64,000 bases of DNA from Pholis gunnellus (GCA_910591455.2 OU342820.1:2270441-2334440), one strand, 5' to 3'. Shown: positions 11,806 to 54,998, counted from the stretch's first letter. A program made the numbers and translations. The notes: generated from the letters alone by a model not told the origin.

Positions 11806-11957
11806 AGCACCTTAATGGTGGAGGGGTTCGTGTCCCTGTGGACCCTGGGAGCTGTGATGGAGGGGGAAGGGCTCCTGGTAAAGGCTCCCAAGCCAAAGTG
11901 GCCCCAATGAATGGCCAGACCAAGAGCGCTTCACAGAGCCTTTATGTCTGAATGAAA
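11806..11957 (+). repeat. Dispersed vertebrate repeat fragment
   Basis: It contains TTAATGGTGGAGGGGTTCGT, ACCCTGGGAGCTGTGATGGA, AGGCTCCCAAGCCAAAG and a CCAGACCAAGAGCGCTTCA segment, in the order of a widespread fish retroelement consensus that I recognise but cannot name securely. Confidence 0.55.
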
Positions 11958-12462
11958 AACAGGGGACTGCAGCGCCGAGCCCAAAACAAGAAGATGGGGT
12001 GTAGAGGGCAACTGTCAGGTCACTGGATCATTCTTGGATGTCTGCAGATTGTTCGTGTTCATATGATGCACACATAAAATAACATTATAGATCCAGAAAC
12101 ATACACAACTTTGAATGAACAGTATCAGCACACAAATTCTAGTGGGTGACTCACTGAGAAACCACAACAGTGATAAAGTGACAAAATGACATGGTAACAT
12201 GGTGTTATATTCTTATTCTTACCTCTCATAAACCTGTTCTATGAGCCTGCACTGACAAAAACCTAATTATAATGTGTTCAAATCTAAAAATGTCACTGTG
12301 TTCACTTGATTTAGTATATTATCGTATTTGACAAGTATAAATATACATTATTAATATTATCGTTATTGTTATCATATATATTATTTTTATTTTTATTATC
12401 GTCACCGGTATTATAAATATTATTTATAGTATTCTAGAAGTAGTAGCAGTAGTAATAGTATT

Positions 12463-12468
12463 TTTATT
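12463..12468 (-). promoter_or_regulatory. Candidate poly(A) signal for jup
   Basis: AATAAA on the minus strand lies about 190 nt past the jup stop codon, in an AT-rich stretch with several similar hexamers nearby. If the donor right after the stop codon is used, the real 3' end would instead be further away. Confidence 0.3.
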
Positions 12469-12623
12469 AGTAGTATTTGTATTATTATATGATATCACAG
12501 GGGATTCTTAAGAATAAAGTTGGTTTGGCAGGAAACTTGTCAAAAGTGCAACATTTGACATACATCTTTCACAAAAAAGAAGTGAAAACTTCTAAAAGTC
12601 AAAATTCCAACACAGTGCTGTAA

Positions 12624-12649
12624 GTGTGTGTGTGTGTGTGTGTGTGTGT
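12624..12649. repeat. (GT)13 microsatellite just downstream of the jup stop
   Basis: On the jup sense strand this is (AC)n, starting three bases inside the candidate donor CAG|gtaaac that follows the stop codon. Confidence 0.95.
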
Positions 12650-12656
12650 TTACCTG

Positions 12657-45652
<32,996 letters not shown>

Positions 45653-45691
45653 CTCCACCCACTGGTACCACTGCCTTCACTGACCTCTGAC
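45653..45691 (-). other. jup: 5' UTR portion of the first coding exon of jup
   Basis: A pyrimidine-rich tract followed by gctccgcag|GTCAG (junction at 45691/45692) looks like a 3' splice site 39 nt before the start codon. The transcript therefore probably has at least one non-coding exon further upstream, at coordinates above 45700. That exon was not identified. Confidence 0.5.
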
Positions 45692-45924
45692 CTGCGGAGC
45701 AAGAGGGGACACATTAGGTTTGCAAACAGGATTGCTTACAAGATTCAACTAATCCTCTCTGCAGGATTAAGGCTTTAATCACCATATTCTGCAAAGCATG
45801 TTAAGGAATTAGTTAGTCTCACATTCCTCCGAAATACACCACTGCACAGTTCATCAGAGGGGTCAGTCAGAGGAACATTTGCTTTTGCATGGATCAAACT
45901 TATGAGCCTTCAGTCACAGCCTAT

Positions 45925-46716
45925 CAGTACTGGCGCCCCCCCAAGGGTGTGTGCTCTCCTTACTGCTCTTCTCCCTCTAGACCAACGACTGCACCTCAGA
46001 GGACCCGTCTGTTAAACTCCTGAAGTTCGCAGACGACACGACGGTCATCGGCCTCATCAGGGACGGTGACGAGTCTGCGTACAGACGGGAGGTTGAACAG
46101 CTGGTCCTCTGGTGTGGTCAGAACAACCTGGAGCTGAACAAGCTCAAAACTGTGGAGATGACAGTGGACTTCAGGAGGAGCCCCCCCAACACTGAACATA
46201 CTCAACAACACTGTGTCTGCTGTGGAGACCTTCAGGTTTCTGGGATCCACAATCTCCCAGGACCTGAAGTGGACCTCCAACATCGACACCATCAGGAAAG
46301 ATCACTGCAGACCCTCCACACCCTGGACACAAGCTGTTCCAACTCCTCCCCTCTGGTAGGCGCTAGAGAGCTCTGTACGCCAAAACCACCAGACACAGGA
46401 ACAGCTTGTTTCTGCTGGCCGTCACTCTGATGAACACTTAATCAGACATACTGCACTATTATCTCTGTTTGCACTATTACCTTAATTCCATTGACACTGT
46501 TGTTGCATTGTTGCATAGAGTTATGTTCAATTTATACAGTATATACACACTTTTGAATATATATTTATATCGTACATAGTCGTTAAATGTTTATTCTTAC
46601 ATCTTTCCTGTTTATTGTAAATTCTGTGTATGTACGTAAAGAGCAACGAAAAAACTGAGTCAAATTCCTTGTATGCGTAAGCGTACATGGCCAATAAAGC
46701 TGATTCTGATTCTGAT
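45925..46716 (+). mobile_element. 5'-truncated L2-like LINE with intact 3' tail
   Basis: The plus frame from about 45991 encodes PSVKLLKFADDTTVIGLI (reverse transcriptase palm), RDGDESAYRREVEQLVLWCG and NLELNKLKTVEMTVDFRR. After a deletion, HPGHKLFQLLPSGRR and TRHRNSLFLLAVTLMN follow. The 3' UTR ends CCAATAAAGCTGATTCTGATTCTGA, the tail typical of this family. It lies just upstream of the first coding exon of jup, opposite in orientation. Confidence 0.85.
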
Positions 46717-48164
46717 GTCCACCACATCTCTAATGAGTCCACATTCATGTTGGTGATCTTTTCATTCTTCTCAAAGTACACGTTTGTTTTTTTTACTGAA
46801 TACCATTTTCATTAGTATAGGTTGTAAACACCCTCTCTGCATTTATTGCTGATGTGATAAGAAATCATTTCTTTCCATAAAGCCAAAAACTGCCTGGGGA
46901 GCAGCAGCAAGATACACAAATGTCAATGTTGTGAAGCATGTAAAACTCCAGAGAGCACCTTTATCTAACTCCCAGAGGCCATGGCTGGTGAAAGGTCACA
47001 GTGTCTCATCTTCCCTGCCAGGAGCCCTTCACAGACCCAACTGCCTGCTGGGAATTCACACTAACGCTCAGATAAAGATGAAGTGTTTGTGCTTATGAGA
47101 ATGCACATGAGATATTGCTACACTCAAGTACAGCACATCCACCAGTCAAGCTCAGATCAAGATCAGATCAAGATGGGTTGGTACACGTCAGTCCGCTGTA
47201 GACCGACATGTTACCAGGAGAAGCCAGGGTCATGGTCTTTCTGATGACGGCAGCTTGTCTGCTGTTAACACGTGACATGAGTCAGTATAATGTACATGAG
47301 ATGTACATTATACTGAACGGGTATAACATGTATGGGGTTAGTTGACTCATGACTTTTTTTTGGAGACATCAAACCAGTGATTAAACGATTTAAAATACAA
47401 ATCAGTCTTGACACAATCAAACATAACATTAACAGCTCAACATTCGTCGTGTCCAGATTTTATATTATCTCTCTTTCAGTAAAATGTTAATATTCTGTCT
47501 ACCATTTCAAACACGAACAGCAGCTTAATTTAGAAGGAATCTTTTTTGAATTTTTTAATACTTAACAAAAGAAGTTATATATGCACTGGCCAGTGGTACT
47601 GGAGCAAGATTTTACAAGACAAATGTACATATTATGTATAAACCTAATACCTACCTTGTATTTTTAGCTGATTGATTAGTATTTTCGTATTGGCAGTAGG
47701 TATTGAAGAACAATATTTTAGCTACAGCCACAGCGGTTCAATTTTACCCAATTTACCTATTTCTAGTTTAAATTTCTCCGGCTGCTAATCCCAAAAATAT
47801 TCAAGACAGCTGAATCATTACTAACAAAACACGTTTTTTGTGCACAAAATGGGAATGACATGACAATAAATGCTTACTGCTCTTGTATACAGTTGTGGTC
47901 CTGGTCTCATCAAAAAAGTAACTCTTTCAAACATTGTACTATCAAAAAGTCAGAATTTATCCAAATGATTACAAACTCACAACTTTGCCCCAGAGGGCTT
48001 TACAATCTGTACACATACAACATCCTCTGTCCCTAGACCCTCACATCAGAACAGGAAAAACTCCTCCAAAAAAAACCTTTATCAGCAAAAAGAAAGAAAC
48101 CTCAGTGAGAGCAGCAGAGCCCTCCCACCAGGATGTACACAAGTGCAACAGATGTCATGTGACA
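46717..48164. other. Upstream stretch without a recognised gene
   Basis: AT-rich sequence with short frames only. It contains the palindrome at 47282-47316. Confidence 0.5.
47282..47316. repeat. Perfect 16-bp palindrome with 3-nt loop
   Basis: Arms 47282-47297 (TCAGTATAATGTACAT) and 47301-47316 are perfectly complementary around GAG. Confidence 0.95.
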
Positions 48165-48502
48165 GGCTGGTCTCATCCAGTGTCCGTAGCTATACCTACA
48201 AAAAAGAATGCGCGGTAATTCGTAGATATCCCCAAAAATCATTTTGTATGTTATCCATGTATTACTGAACAAGGAAGTATAAAAACAGCAAATATTTGAT
48301 TTATTTGTCGCGTACCTTGCGTACCTCAGTAACAGCGCTTCTGTAGTTATCTGAACTCAAACCACGATCTTTTCCTAAACCTAACTAAGTTGTTTTGTTG
48401 CCTAAACCGAATTGAGTTGCTCCCTGTGAAGACAAATGTTTATTTTGAAATGACTGTATGCATGTAATGAGTGGAAATTACCACATGTTGCTGGCTTTGT
48501 AT
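48165..48502 (+). repeat. Dispersed repeat (CTAAACCTAACTAAGTTG family), copy 1
   Basis: GGCTGGTCTCATCCAGTGTC, TAGATATCCC, ATGTTATCCATGTATTA, TCAGTAACAGCGCTTCTGTA, CCTAAACCTAACTAAGTTG and ATGTTGCTGGCTTTG occur in the same order as in 61435-61735. The CCTAAACCTAAC block is a familiar fish repeat. Confidence 0.75.
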
Positions 48503-48929
48503 GTGTGTGTGTGTGAAATGTACACCCCCCCCTCCCTTCACTCATCACCACATCCAGCTCAGGAAAGGCTCAGCATTACACCAGTGGACAGTGTAAAGTG
48601 CGTGTGTTTGCTCGGTAGCTTTAATGTGTCTTCATATCTCCCCAGTGTCGTGGATGTACCTTATCTAAAAACACCATCGGTCCACATAAAATCAATACTC
48701 TCAATTACAACACATGCTGTGCCTGTGGGACACAGCAGCAGCTGCCTTCAACAGTATAAATACAGCTGATTCAATTAACACTGACCTCTTTTGTTTAATC
48801 AATAGAAGTAGGCTGCAGAAAGAAAGCTACTCATTAGCAACGATGATGACAGCAGCTGTTTTGATGACTACTGATATGAACCTACACCAGGAAAAAGGTT
48901 GAGCCCAATTACCTCCACATATTTTCATT

Positions 48930-49535
48930 CTAGCTAGTTCCTGAAGATTTCTGAATCAGTTTTCTCGCAATTTGAGAATACCTCATTTCCTTTGGACAGC
49001 ATCAGATTACATCCATCTCTGACCAAAATGTCTTCACTTCATTTTCCATGAAATTGTCATAGTTAGAAAATGACCTGTTAACTTGAGTACACCGTAAAGT
49101 TTTATTATGTGGGTTTTACTTGATAATCTGTCAAGTGGACAGCAACTAACATCACTGGTTTTTGACAGTAGTACAGTTAAACTTTAAATTAATATATAGA
49201 ATATGTCTGTTTAGCAGGATGGATGTGTTGGCAGATGTGTCAATTTACATCCATGTCTGTCCAAAAAAATGAATTCCTTTATCATATTAGACATTTGTGT
49301 GAAATGGTCATAATTACCATGTGAAATATTGAGTTATGGTCAAAATGTGCCTTGTGAGGTTACAATAACATTGACCTTTGACCTCCAAAATCTAATCAGT
49401 TCATCTTTGAGTCCAAGGGGATGTTTGTGCCAAATTTGAAGAAATTCCCTTCAGGATTTCCTGAAATATCGGCTTTACGAGAATGCGATGTACCGACGGA
49501 CAGACAACCGAGGCATAAAAAAAAAGCGTTTCTGG
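48930..49535 (+). repeat. Dispersed teleost repeat (GACCTTTGACCTCCAAAATC family)
   Basis: The right part has GTCAAAATGTGCCTTGTGAG, TTGACCTTTGACCTCCAAAA, TCTAATCAGTTCATCTTTGA, GTGCCAAATTTGAAGAAATT, CCTGAAATATCG and GACGGACAGACAACC, the standard order of a very abundant fish repeat. An earlier related piece (CCATCTCTGACCAAAATGTC) suggests that it begins near 48930. Confidence 0.75.
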
Positions 49536-49959
49536 AGAAAATGTCCCTGGACCTCACTTTCACAACTATAAGCTGTACTTGCATTCACAAAACCTTTAAT
49601 GTTTCTTCCAAGCACCTTCCTCTTCACCTAATTTAAACAGCCAACCTTCCATAGCAGACATCTGCATGGCTTCCTGAGCAGTCAGTGTGGTGTAAATTGC
49701 TCTGTGCCTCCATATGTTTGTTGGGAGTCCCTGCCTAATTATAACTGAGCAGACTCTGTAGGATACATGTGGAGTTAAAACGTCATTGAAAGTTTTGTCG
49801 ATGGATGTTGGAGCGTTTCCCCAATGGTGTTTAAACTCTGCAAAGCAGAGTGCATGGAAGAGAGAGGAAATTTAAGCTGAAGAAAATGAGAATATATGAA
49901 GAGAAAGGTGAAAGAAAAGTGAGCTGAATGAACAACAACTGAGCTGATGATGAAGTGAA

Positions 49960-50313
49960 AGAAGATGAGGTCGCTGCTGCTCGGAGGCGGCGGCGGCGGC
50001 CGCTGCTGCTCGGAGGCGGACCGCCGACAGGACACGGGGAGCTGGAGTTAGCTGCTGCCCAGCGGAAACGGGAAATCGCTGCGTCTACGAGGGTTGAAAG
50101 GGCAGCCCATCTGGTCACGATTTGCCTTCTAGACACTCCGAGGCCCTCCCAAGGCCCGCAAACTGTTCATACCACTCAGCGGAAAAGCGCTCAAAACGTT
50201 GGTCCGCTGAGTCCAACACGTCCCGGTTCGCCTTCTGGACAAGGCGGTTTCCCATATACTGTTCATACCACTCCAAACGGTGGTCTGCTGAATCCTTCAT
50301 GGCCGGATTATAC
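49960..50313 (-). pseudogene. Partial Gypsy leader and gag, truncated
   Basis: Directly after the LTR comes GTATAATCCGGCCATG and a frame beginning MKDSADHRLEWYEQY, then DSADQRFERFSAEWYEQF, an internal near-repeat of about 25 residues. It shifts frame and continues as SRFRWAAANSSSPCPVGGPP, a proline/serine-rich gag-like stretch, until homology fades near 49960. No capsid, protease, RT or integrase follows, so this is an LTR-gag fragment only. Confidence 0.6.
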
Positions 50314-50768
50314 TGTGACGGTTTGCAGTTTACCGTGTGGAGCAGAGACTCAGGCGCGGACTTAGACACAGGACACAAGGTTAGGTGAAATGCAAGGCTC
50401 TTTACTGGGCACTTAAGCATACAGAAAAACAGAAAACAAAAACAACTCCAACCAGGAGCGGCAAAAAGTCCAAAATTAAAATAAAAGGCAAAATCACAAA
50501 AGGGCTTGGTCACAAACCGTGGGACGCAGAGGATCGCCACGAGGGAATAATCACTGGAGATGCGAAGAGTCCACGAGGAGGAAAGGGAACAAGGGATAAT
50601 CCGGCAACTGGAAAAGGGCCAGCAGGGGAGTATAAGTAGGTGATGGGTGATGAGCGGATTGCCGGCAGGTGAGTAGAAATGAGTGGGGTTGGCAGAGGGA
50701 AAAACCAGGGGCAGGTGATTGGGCACAGGTGGAGATGATGAGCATGATCAGGAGAGAGAGACACACAT

Positions 50769-50802
<34 letters not shown>

Positions 50803-50817
50803 CGCCCAACCGTGACA
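50314..50817 (-). mobile_element. Ty3/Gypsy LTR, 504 bp
   Basis: It runs from TGTCACGGTTGGGCG at 50817 to CCGTCACA at 50314 on the minus strand. It contains a CA/GT microsatellite near its start, promoter-like LTR text (CCTACTTATACTCCCCTGC) and a CAGTAAAGAGCCTTGCATTT 3' stretch. The inverted TGTCACGG/CCGTCACA ends are typical of fish sushi-like Gypsy elements, which are thought to self-prime as Tf1 does. Confidence 0.8.
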
Positions 50818-50989
50818 GGGAAAATGAAAAGGAGAAAGAGAAAGGGACTACTGCAATGGTCCCGCAACCCATACATTCTGCAAAGGAAGTTACATTTTTC
50901 GCCCAAAAAGAAGGAAGTAGAAATGTCTGAATATCTTCCGTTTTTACCACTTACATTTGTGTCTTGGCCATAGTGGCAGCCGACTAATT

Positions 50990-51400
50990 GGAGTAGCCCA
51001 GAAGTCCTTCATCCTTGCCACAACACCAAACACTCTTTGGGGGATCCTCAAGCATTCCCAGGCAAAATGGAAAATATAATACTTCCAGTATGTTGTGAGT
51101 CTTCTCTGGGTTTTCCCTCCAGTTGGACATACCTTGAAAACCTCCAGGGGAAATGAGTCAAGGAGGCATCCTAATCAAAACCCCAAAGCACCTCAACTGG
51201 TTCCTTTTAATGCAACGGAGCAGCGGTTCTACTCAAAGCTTCGGACAAACATCTGCATCCCTCACAATGTCCCCAAGTTTGAGCCAGATCTCCTATGAAG
51301 GAAGCTTGTTTCCAAAATCTCAGTTGTTCTGCAACTACCAAGAGCTCATTGACCATGTCGGTTGGTCCTTTGCTCTGACACTTTGTCCCACACAGAAATG
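50990..51400 (-). repeat. LINE-derived dispersed repeat, reverse orientation
   Basis: The plus strand has ACACCAAACACTCTTTGGGG, CCTTGAAAACCTCCAGGGG, GGAGGCATCCTAATCA, CCTCAACTGGTTCC and GGAGCAGCGGTTCTACTC, then a degenerate AGTTGTTCTGCAACTACCAA. This matches, in order, a fish repeat that I remember as antisense LINE sequence. The family was not determined. Confidence 0.55.
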
Positions 51401-51826
51401 AAGTGAAGTATTGGATGGAACATTTTTGATACTCTTACTACAACTAAACACGTTGCCTTTGAACTAATGAGGTGATCACTTCATCTATGCAGAATGTGAT
51501 GTAGAGTCACACTCTTGGCTTTTTGCCCTATTGATGTTAATATTGATAGTCAAAACAAGACATATCTTGATAGTACTGATACTTTGGCATCTTTCTACCA
51601 ATCTCTATCCGCAAGTAACATCCAAACCCTCCAAGGCAAGCCGGTTTTCAGTCAAAGTCACATTGCCTTTGACTTTGAGTTGGTAACGCTCATCCATTGC
51701 TCCCCAGTCAGCTGCAAACCAGCAAGTGCACGCTGGAAGTCGCTGGTTGATAAATCCAACTGTCATCAAGAGGTTACAGAAAGATTGTCTACTCCTTGGC
51801 TGAGCCTCGGGACTACAATTACAAAA

Positions 51827-52200
51827 TGTCACAGTCTCTCTCTGTCTCTCCTCTCCAGCTCCATTCCCTATTCTCCAGGCTCCTCCACTGCTATTTGCCT
51901 TCCATCCACCAGAAGCCCATGGACTCCTCTCCCCATCACCTGAGTGACACACTCATCTACACACATTGTCCTACTTCCCTCATCTGCTCTGCAGTCACTT
52001 GAACTTTCTCACTCACCCCATCTCATTCCTTCAGTTCATTTACCAGACCACTTCCATTCATCCCCTGCCAAACCGTCAAATTTGTTTTCGAACTGATTCC
52101 TGGAACCTGTATCTGCATGTCCGACCTTCTGCCTGATTTTAGACTTCTGGATTTCCAGCCTGCCCCTTTGGATTTGTTTGCCTGATGGACTGCCTTCACA
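51827..52200 (+). mobile_element. Possible Gypsy-like LTR fragment
   Basis: It begins TGTCACAGTCTCTCTCTGTC and has LTR-like text (CCCCATCACCTGAG, TCATCTACACACATTGTCC, CTGCCTGATTTTAG, TGGATTTGTTTGCCTGATGG). No clean CA end or target duplication was found before the copia element begins. Confidence 0.35.
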
Positions 52201-52292
52201 GTTTCCCCCCTGTCATGATTATAGACCAGTGGTTCCCAAACACTTTCTTCAGTTCCCCCAGTTACAGCTGTAAGCTTGCTTTCTTCTACCAT

Positions 52293-52467
52293 TGTAGCGT
52301 TAGACATTCCTGCTATCTTCGTTATTACAGTCACCAAAGTGGTTAGCTAGTAGCTCCTAGTAGCTAGCACTCACGGGAGAAAAAGAACAGACGACCATCG
52401 TCTCTTTGGTCTGGGAACTCACACTCTGACCGTTTTTATTCTGCGGAAGCGCACAACAGCACCTACA
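52293..52467 (-). repeat. copia 3' LTR, 175 bp
   Basis: It begins TGTAGGTGCTG and ends CGCTACA. It matches the 5' LTR except for about three substitutions and three small indels, one of them a 3-nt in-frame loss in the gag leader codons. No polypurine tract precedes it. Confidence 0.9.
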
Positions 52468-52656
52468 GTACTATCTGTCTGGGTCGGACCTGCCTCAGCA
52501 GTCTCCTCAACATTTGACTCTTTACTCTCCTTAGGCTGTCCCTGACCCTGGTTGACTATCTTCGGTGGTGTACCTCTTTTCTCAATATCTTCCCCCATGT
52601 AACAATCTGTCTGAGTCTGGCTATCTGCGCTACCTTTGGTGAGGAATTTCACCAGC

Positions 52657-54870
52657 CTATGTTTGAGGACTTTTCCTGTCTCGGGATAATAAAACATTAT
52701 ATGCTGGACTATATTTGTCATAGCCTACAAGGATCCCCTTTTTGCATCTAGAATCCAGCTTTTTCTTATCCTGCTGATATACGTAGCATTCAGAACCAAA
52801 TATCTTCATGTTAGATAGGTTAGGTGTTTTTCCTGTGAAAACACGGTAAGGTGTCTGCTCTAGCCGCTTACTGTAGCACCTGTTGCGGATTTGAGCTGCT
52901 GTCTGTACAGCATATGTCCATAATTGCTTTGGGAGGTTACTCTCCAATAGCATGCATCGAGACATCTCGAATAAGGTTCTCCAACCTCTTTCGGCAGTTC
53001 CATTCTGATGAGGTGAGTAGGATGCACTCTTCTCATGCCTTATCAAGTTACTCCTAAGTAAAGACTGGAACTCCTGCCCGGTAAACTCTGTTCCGTTATC
53101 AGACCTTATGCACTTTATCTTTCCATATGGAGCTACATCTGCTATGAATTTTTCTGTAGCTTTTGTCGTGTCACTCTTTGCTTTAATAAAGTATGGAAAA
53201 ATCATTCCACTGAAATCATCAGTAAATGCTATTGCATATCTGTATCCATCTTTATCTGCTGGTTCTATCGGACCGCATAGGTCTGTGTGTACTAGCTCTA
53301 ATACGGTTGTAGCTTTAGCGTCTGCCTGTCTGTTTCTGCTTTGTGTAAACTTGCCCTGTGTGCATATTTCACAGTTTTGGTTGGACTTGTCATGTTTCCC
53401 TTTTATAGACATCCCTTCAACCACCTTTTCTAATTTTGCAACATCATCAAAATTACAATGACCAAGAATCCTATGCCACGTTTGAATGTCATGACAACCA
53501 TACACTTCATCAACATTTTCATCCTCTACAGTGCTAAGGTAATACAACCTACCATACACGTCCATTTTGAATATGGTACCATCCTTGTGAACCAGCCAGT
53601 CATTACCGTCCTTGAAGCGGACCTCAGCTCCGTTGGCTGTCGCTGCTTTGACTGAAAAGATGTTTTGTGGAAACGATGGGATGTAGAGCGCTTGCTTGAG
53701 CCTCGTTTTCACCTGTCGTCCCTCGCTGTCCAGCAAGTAGACTTCGGCGTCTCCCCTCATCTTTGCCATCCCGCTCACCTTGGATCCGTCAGCGAGCTCG
53801 ATCATGTGGTCCTCGGGTCTGAAGCTCTTGTCAACTGTTTTGAACTTTGTGGCGTCGTTGATCATGTGTGTTGTGGCGCCGCAATCGACCATGAGACCCT
53901 TTTTGTTTCCTCTTTGTGCAGGACAATCATTCATCCTGAAACAGAAGGATGTATGCTCTGCCTCTGTCTCTCCATCAGCTTTCTTTACATGGTCACGGCC
54001 TTGTCCTCGGCCGCGTCCCCTTCCTCGCTGTGGTGTTTCCCATTTTCGTTCCTCTCTTCTCACCTGGTAACCGTGAGGACATGCCCTGGCCATGCGTCCC
54101 TTTTTACCGCACGTGTAACACTCGACATCAGCCAGGTCCATTTTCTTCCCTCTTCCTCTTCCTCGGGACCTCGTTGCCCCGCTAGTCTTCATCACGTTGT
54201 CTTCTTCAGCACTCACGTCACTTTTACCATATTTTTCAGTACTCTCGTAACTTCGCAGTTTTGTTTTAAACTCGCCGAACGTTACAGTGTCACTTGTCTG
54301 AGTGATGTACACAATGAATGGCTTGTATGAATCAGGTAGTCCTTTTACTACCATAGCCATCTGAAGCCCATCACTAATATGCTCCTCTGCTCTTCTCAAT
54401 GACGTGAATATAGTCTCTGCTCGAATAATATAGTCCATGACCGTTTCATTGCTGGCCTTATGGAGCGCGGAAAGTTCACAATACAAACTCACAACGCGGG
54501 GTTTGTCCTTTCCGGCATAGTGCTCGCGAAGAATATTCAGTGCTTTTCTTCCGTCACGTTTCGCGTCCCTCATTACCAATGACAAGCTCTTGTTGTCCAG
54601 ACATTGCACTAGTTCTGCATATGCCTCACCGTTCTTTTCCCCGTCTTCCGCGAGAGCTTCTTCGTCATCCTCAGCGATCTCCGGGTCTTCCGAGATAACT
54701 TCTCTGAGACGACGTAACTCCATGTGCGTGAGGAACCTTGTTTCCCAGAGCTCGTAATTTTTCTCATCACCGTCGAATAAAAGTCTGAACCACCTTTGGC
54801 CTGATTGACTGGGCCCATAACCTGTAGCGTTAGACATTCCTGCAGCTATCTTCGTTATTACAGTCACCAA
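52657..54870 (-). CDS. copia gag-protease-integrase polyprotein, truncated (737 aa)
   Basis: The polyprotein packages and integrates the element. Residues 27-235 are a copia gag core (FDGDEKNYELWETRFLTHM). A knuckle CYTCGKKGRMARAC at 251-264 has Arg in place of the zinc-binding His. The protease motif is DCGAT at 329-333. Integrase follows, with H466/H471 and C500/C503 as the zinc-binding HHCC, and D530, D591, E627 as the D,D-35-E triad (HTDLCG, SDNGTEF, GTAERGW). The frame ends at 52657 after ILVGYDKYSPAYN. The pol sequence continues in another frame (FYYPETGKVLKHRLVKFLTK, about 52690-52640) as a linker to about 52468, and then enters the LTR. Reverse transcriptase is missing, so the element could move only in trans. 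The start codon lies inside the LTR. Confidence 0.9.
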   Translation of the reverse strand: MVTVITKIAAGMSNATGYGPSQSGQRWFRLLFDGDEKNYELWETRFLTHMELRRLREVISEDPEIAEDDEEALAEDGEKNGEAYAELVQCLDNKSLSLVMRDAKRDGRKALNILREHYAGKDKPRVVSLYCELSALHKASNETVMDYIIRAETIFTSLRRAEEHISDGLQMAMVVKGLPDSYKPFIVYITQTSDTVTFGEFKTKLRSYESTEKYGKSDVSAEEDNVMKTSGATRSRGRGRGKKMDLADVECYTCGKKGRMARACPHGYQVRREERKWETPQRGRGRGRGQGRDHVKKADGETEAEHTSFCFRMNDCPAQRGNKKGLMVDCGATTHMINDATKFKTVDKSFRPEDHMIELADGSKVSGMAKMRGDAEVYLLDSEGRQVKTRLKQALYIPSFPQNIFSVKAATANGAEVRFKDGNDWLVHKDGTIFKMDVYGRLYYLSTVEDENVDEVYGCHDIQTWHRILGHCNFDDVAKLEKVVEGMSIKGKHDKSNQNCEICTQGKFTQSRNRQADAKATTVLELVHTDLCGPIEPADKDGYRYAIAFTDDFSGMIFPYFIKAKSDTTKATEKFIADVAPYGKIKCIRSDNGTEFTGQEFQSLLRSNLIRHEKSASYSPHQNGTAERGWRTLFEMSRCMLLESNLPKQLWTYAVQTAAQIRNRCYSKRLEQTPYRVFTGKTPNLSNMKIFGSECYVYQQDKKKLDSRCKKGILVGYDKYSPAYNVLLSRDRKSPQT
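54809..54822 (-). promoter_or_regulatory. Primer-binding site complementary to the initiator tRNA-Met anticodon arm
   Basis: Immediately after the LTR the minus strand reads GGTTATGGGCCCAG, the exact complement of the vertebrate initiator tRNA-Met segment CTGGGCCCATAACC, which includes the CAU anticodon. Copia-type elements are known to prime from an internal half-molecule of this tRNA. Confidence 0.85.
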
Positions 54871-54998
54871 AGTGGTTAGCTAGTAGCTCCTAGTAGCTAG
54901 CACTCACGGGAGAAAAAGAACAGATGACCATCGTCTCTTTGGTCTGGGAACTCACACTCTGACCGTTTTATTCTGCGCATGCGCACAACAGCACCTCA
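54823..54998 (-). repeat. copia 5' LTR, 176 bp
   Basis: It begins TGAGGTGCTG and ends CGCTACA (TG...CA). An AATAAA lies near its start (GCAGAATAAAACGG). It contains the start of the gag frame (ATG at 54870 and 54837) and a GTAG/CTAG-rich stretch. Confidence 0.9.

Larger units (their letters stand above)
52293..54998 (-). mobile_element. Ty1/copia LTR retrotransposon, RT/RNase H deleted
   Basis: On the minus strand the order is 5' LTR (54998-54823), tRNA primer site, gag with zinc knuckle, protease, integrase, then directly the 3' LTR (52467-52293). At 2.7 kb it is about half the usual length. Reverse transcriptase, RNase H and the polypurine tract are absent. The two LTRs differ by about three substitutions and three small indels over 175 bp, so the insertion is young. 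The flanking pentamers (GTGCA and ACCAT, plus strand) do not match as a target duplication. Confidence 0.92.

Noticed and set aside
12615..12656. Mini-intron between CAG|gtaaac and cacttacag after the jup stop
   Set aside because: The intron would be about 35 nt and consist of AC repeat, too short for vertebrate splicing.
49955..50060. GC-rich CGG-repeat stretch considered as the jup promoter or first exon
   Set aside because: It reads as continuation of Gypsy gag (SSSPCPVGGPPPSSSGRRRR) and merges with the element; there is no donor site evidence.
50115..50726. 203-codon minus-strand open frame
   Set aside because: It runs through the Gypsy LTR into gag; only the last part after the LTR is coding-like.
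52227..52245. CAGTGGTTCCCAAAC, which looks like a hAT terminal repeat
   Set aside because: No matching second end or transposase nearby, and the adjacent sequence is LTR-like or copia.
53665..54330. 221-codon open frame on the plus strand
   Set aside because: It is antisense to the copia gag-pol coding region and has no domain; shadow of the real frame.
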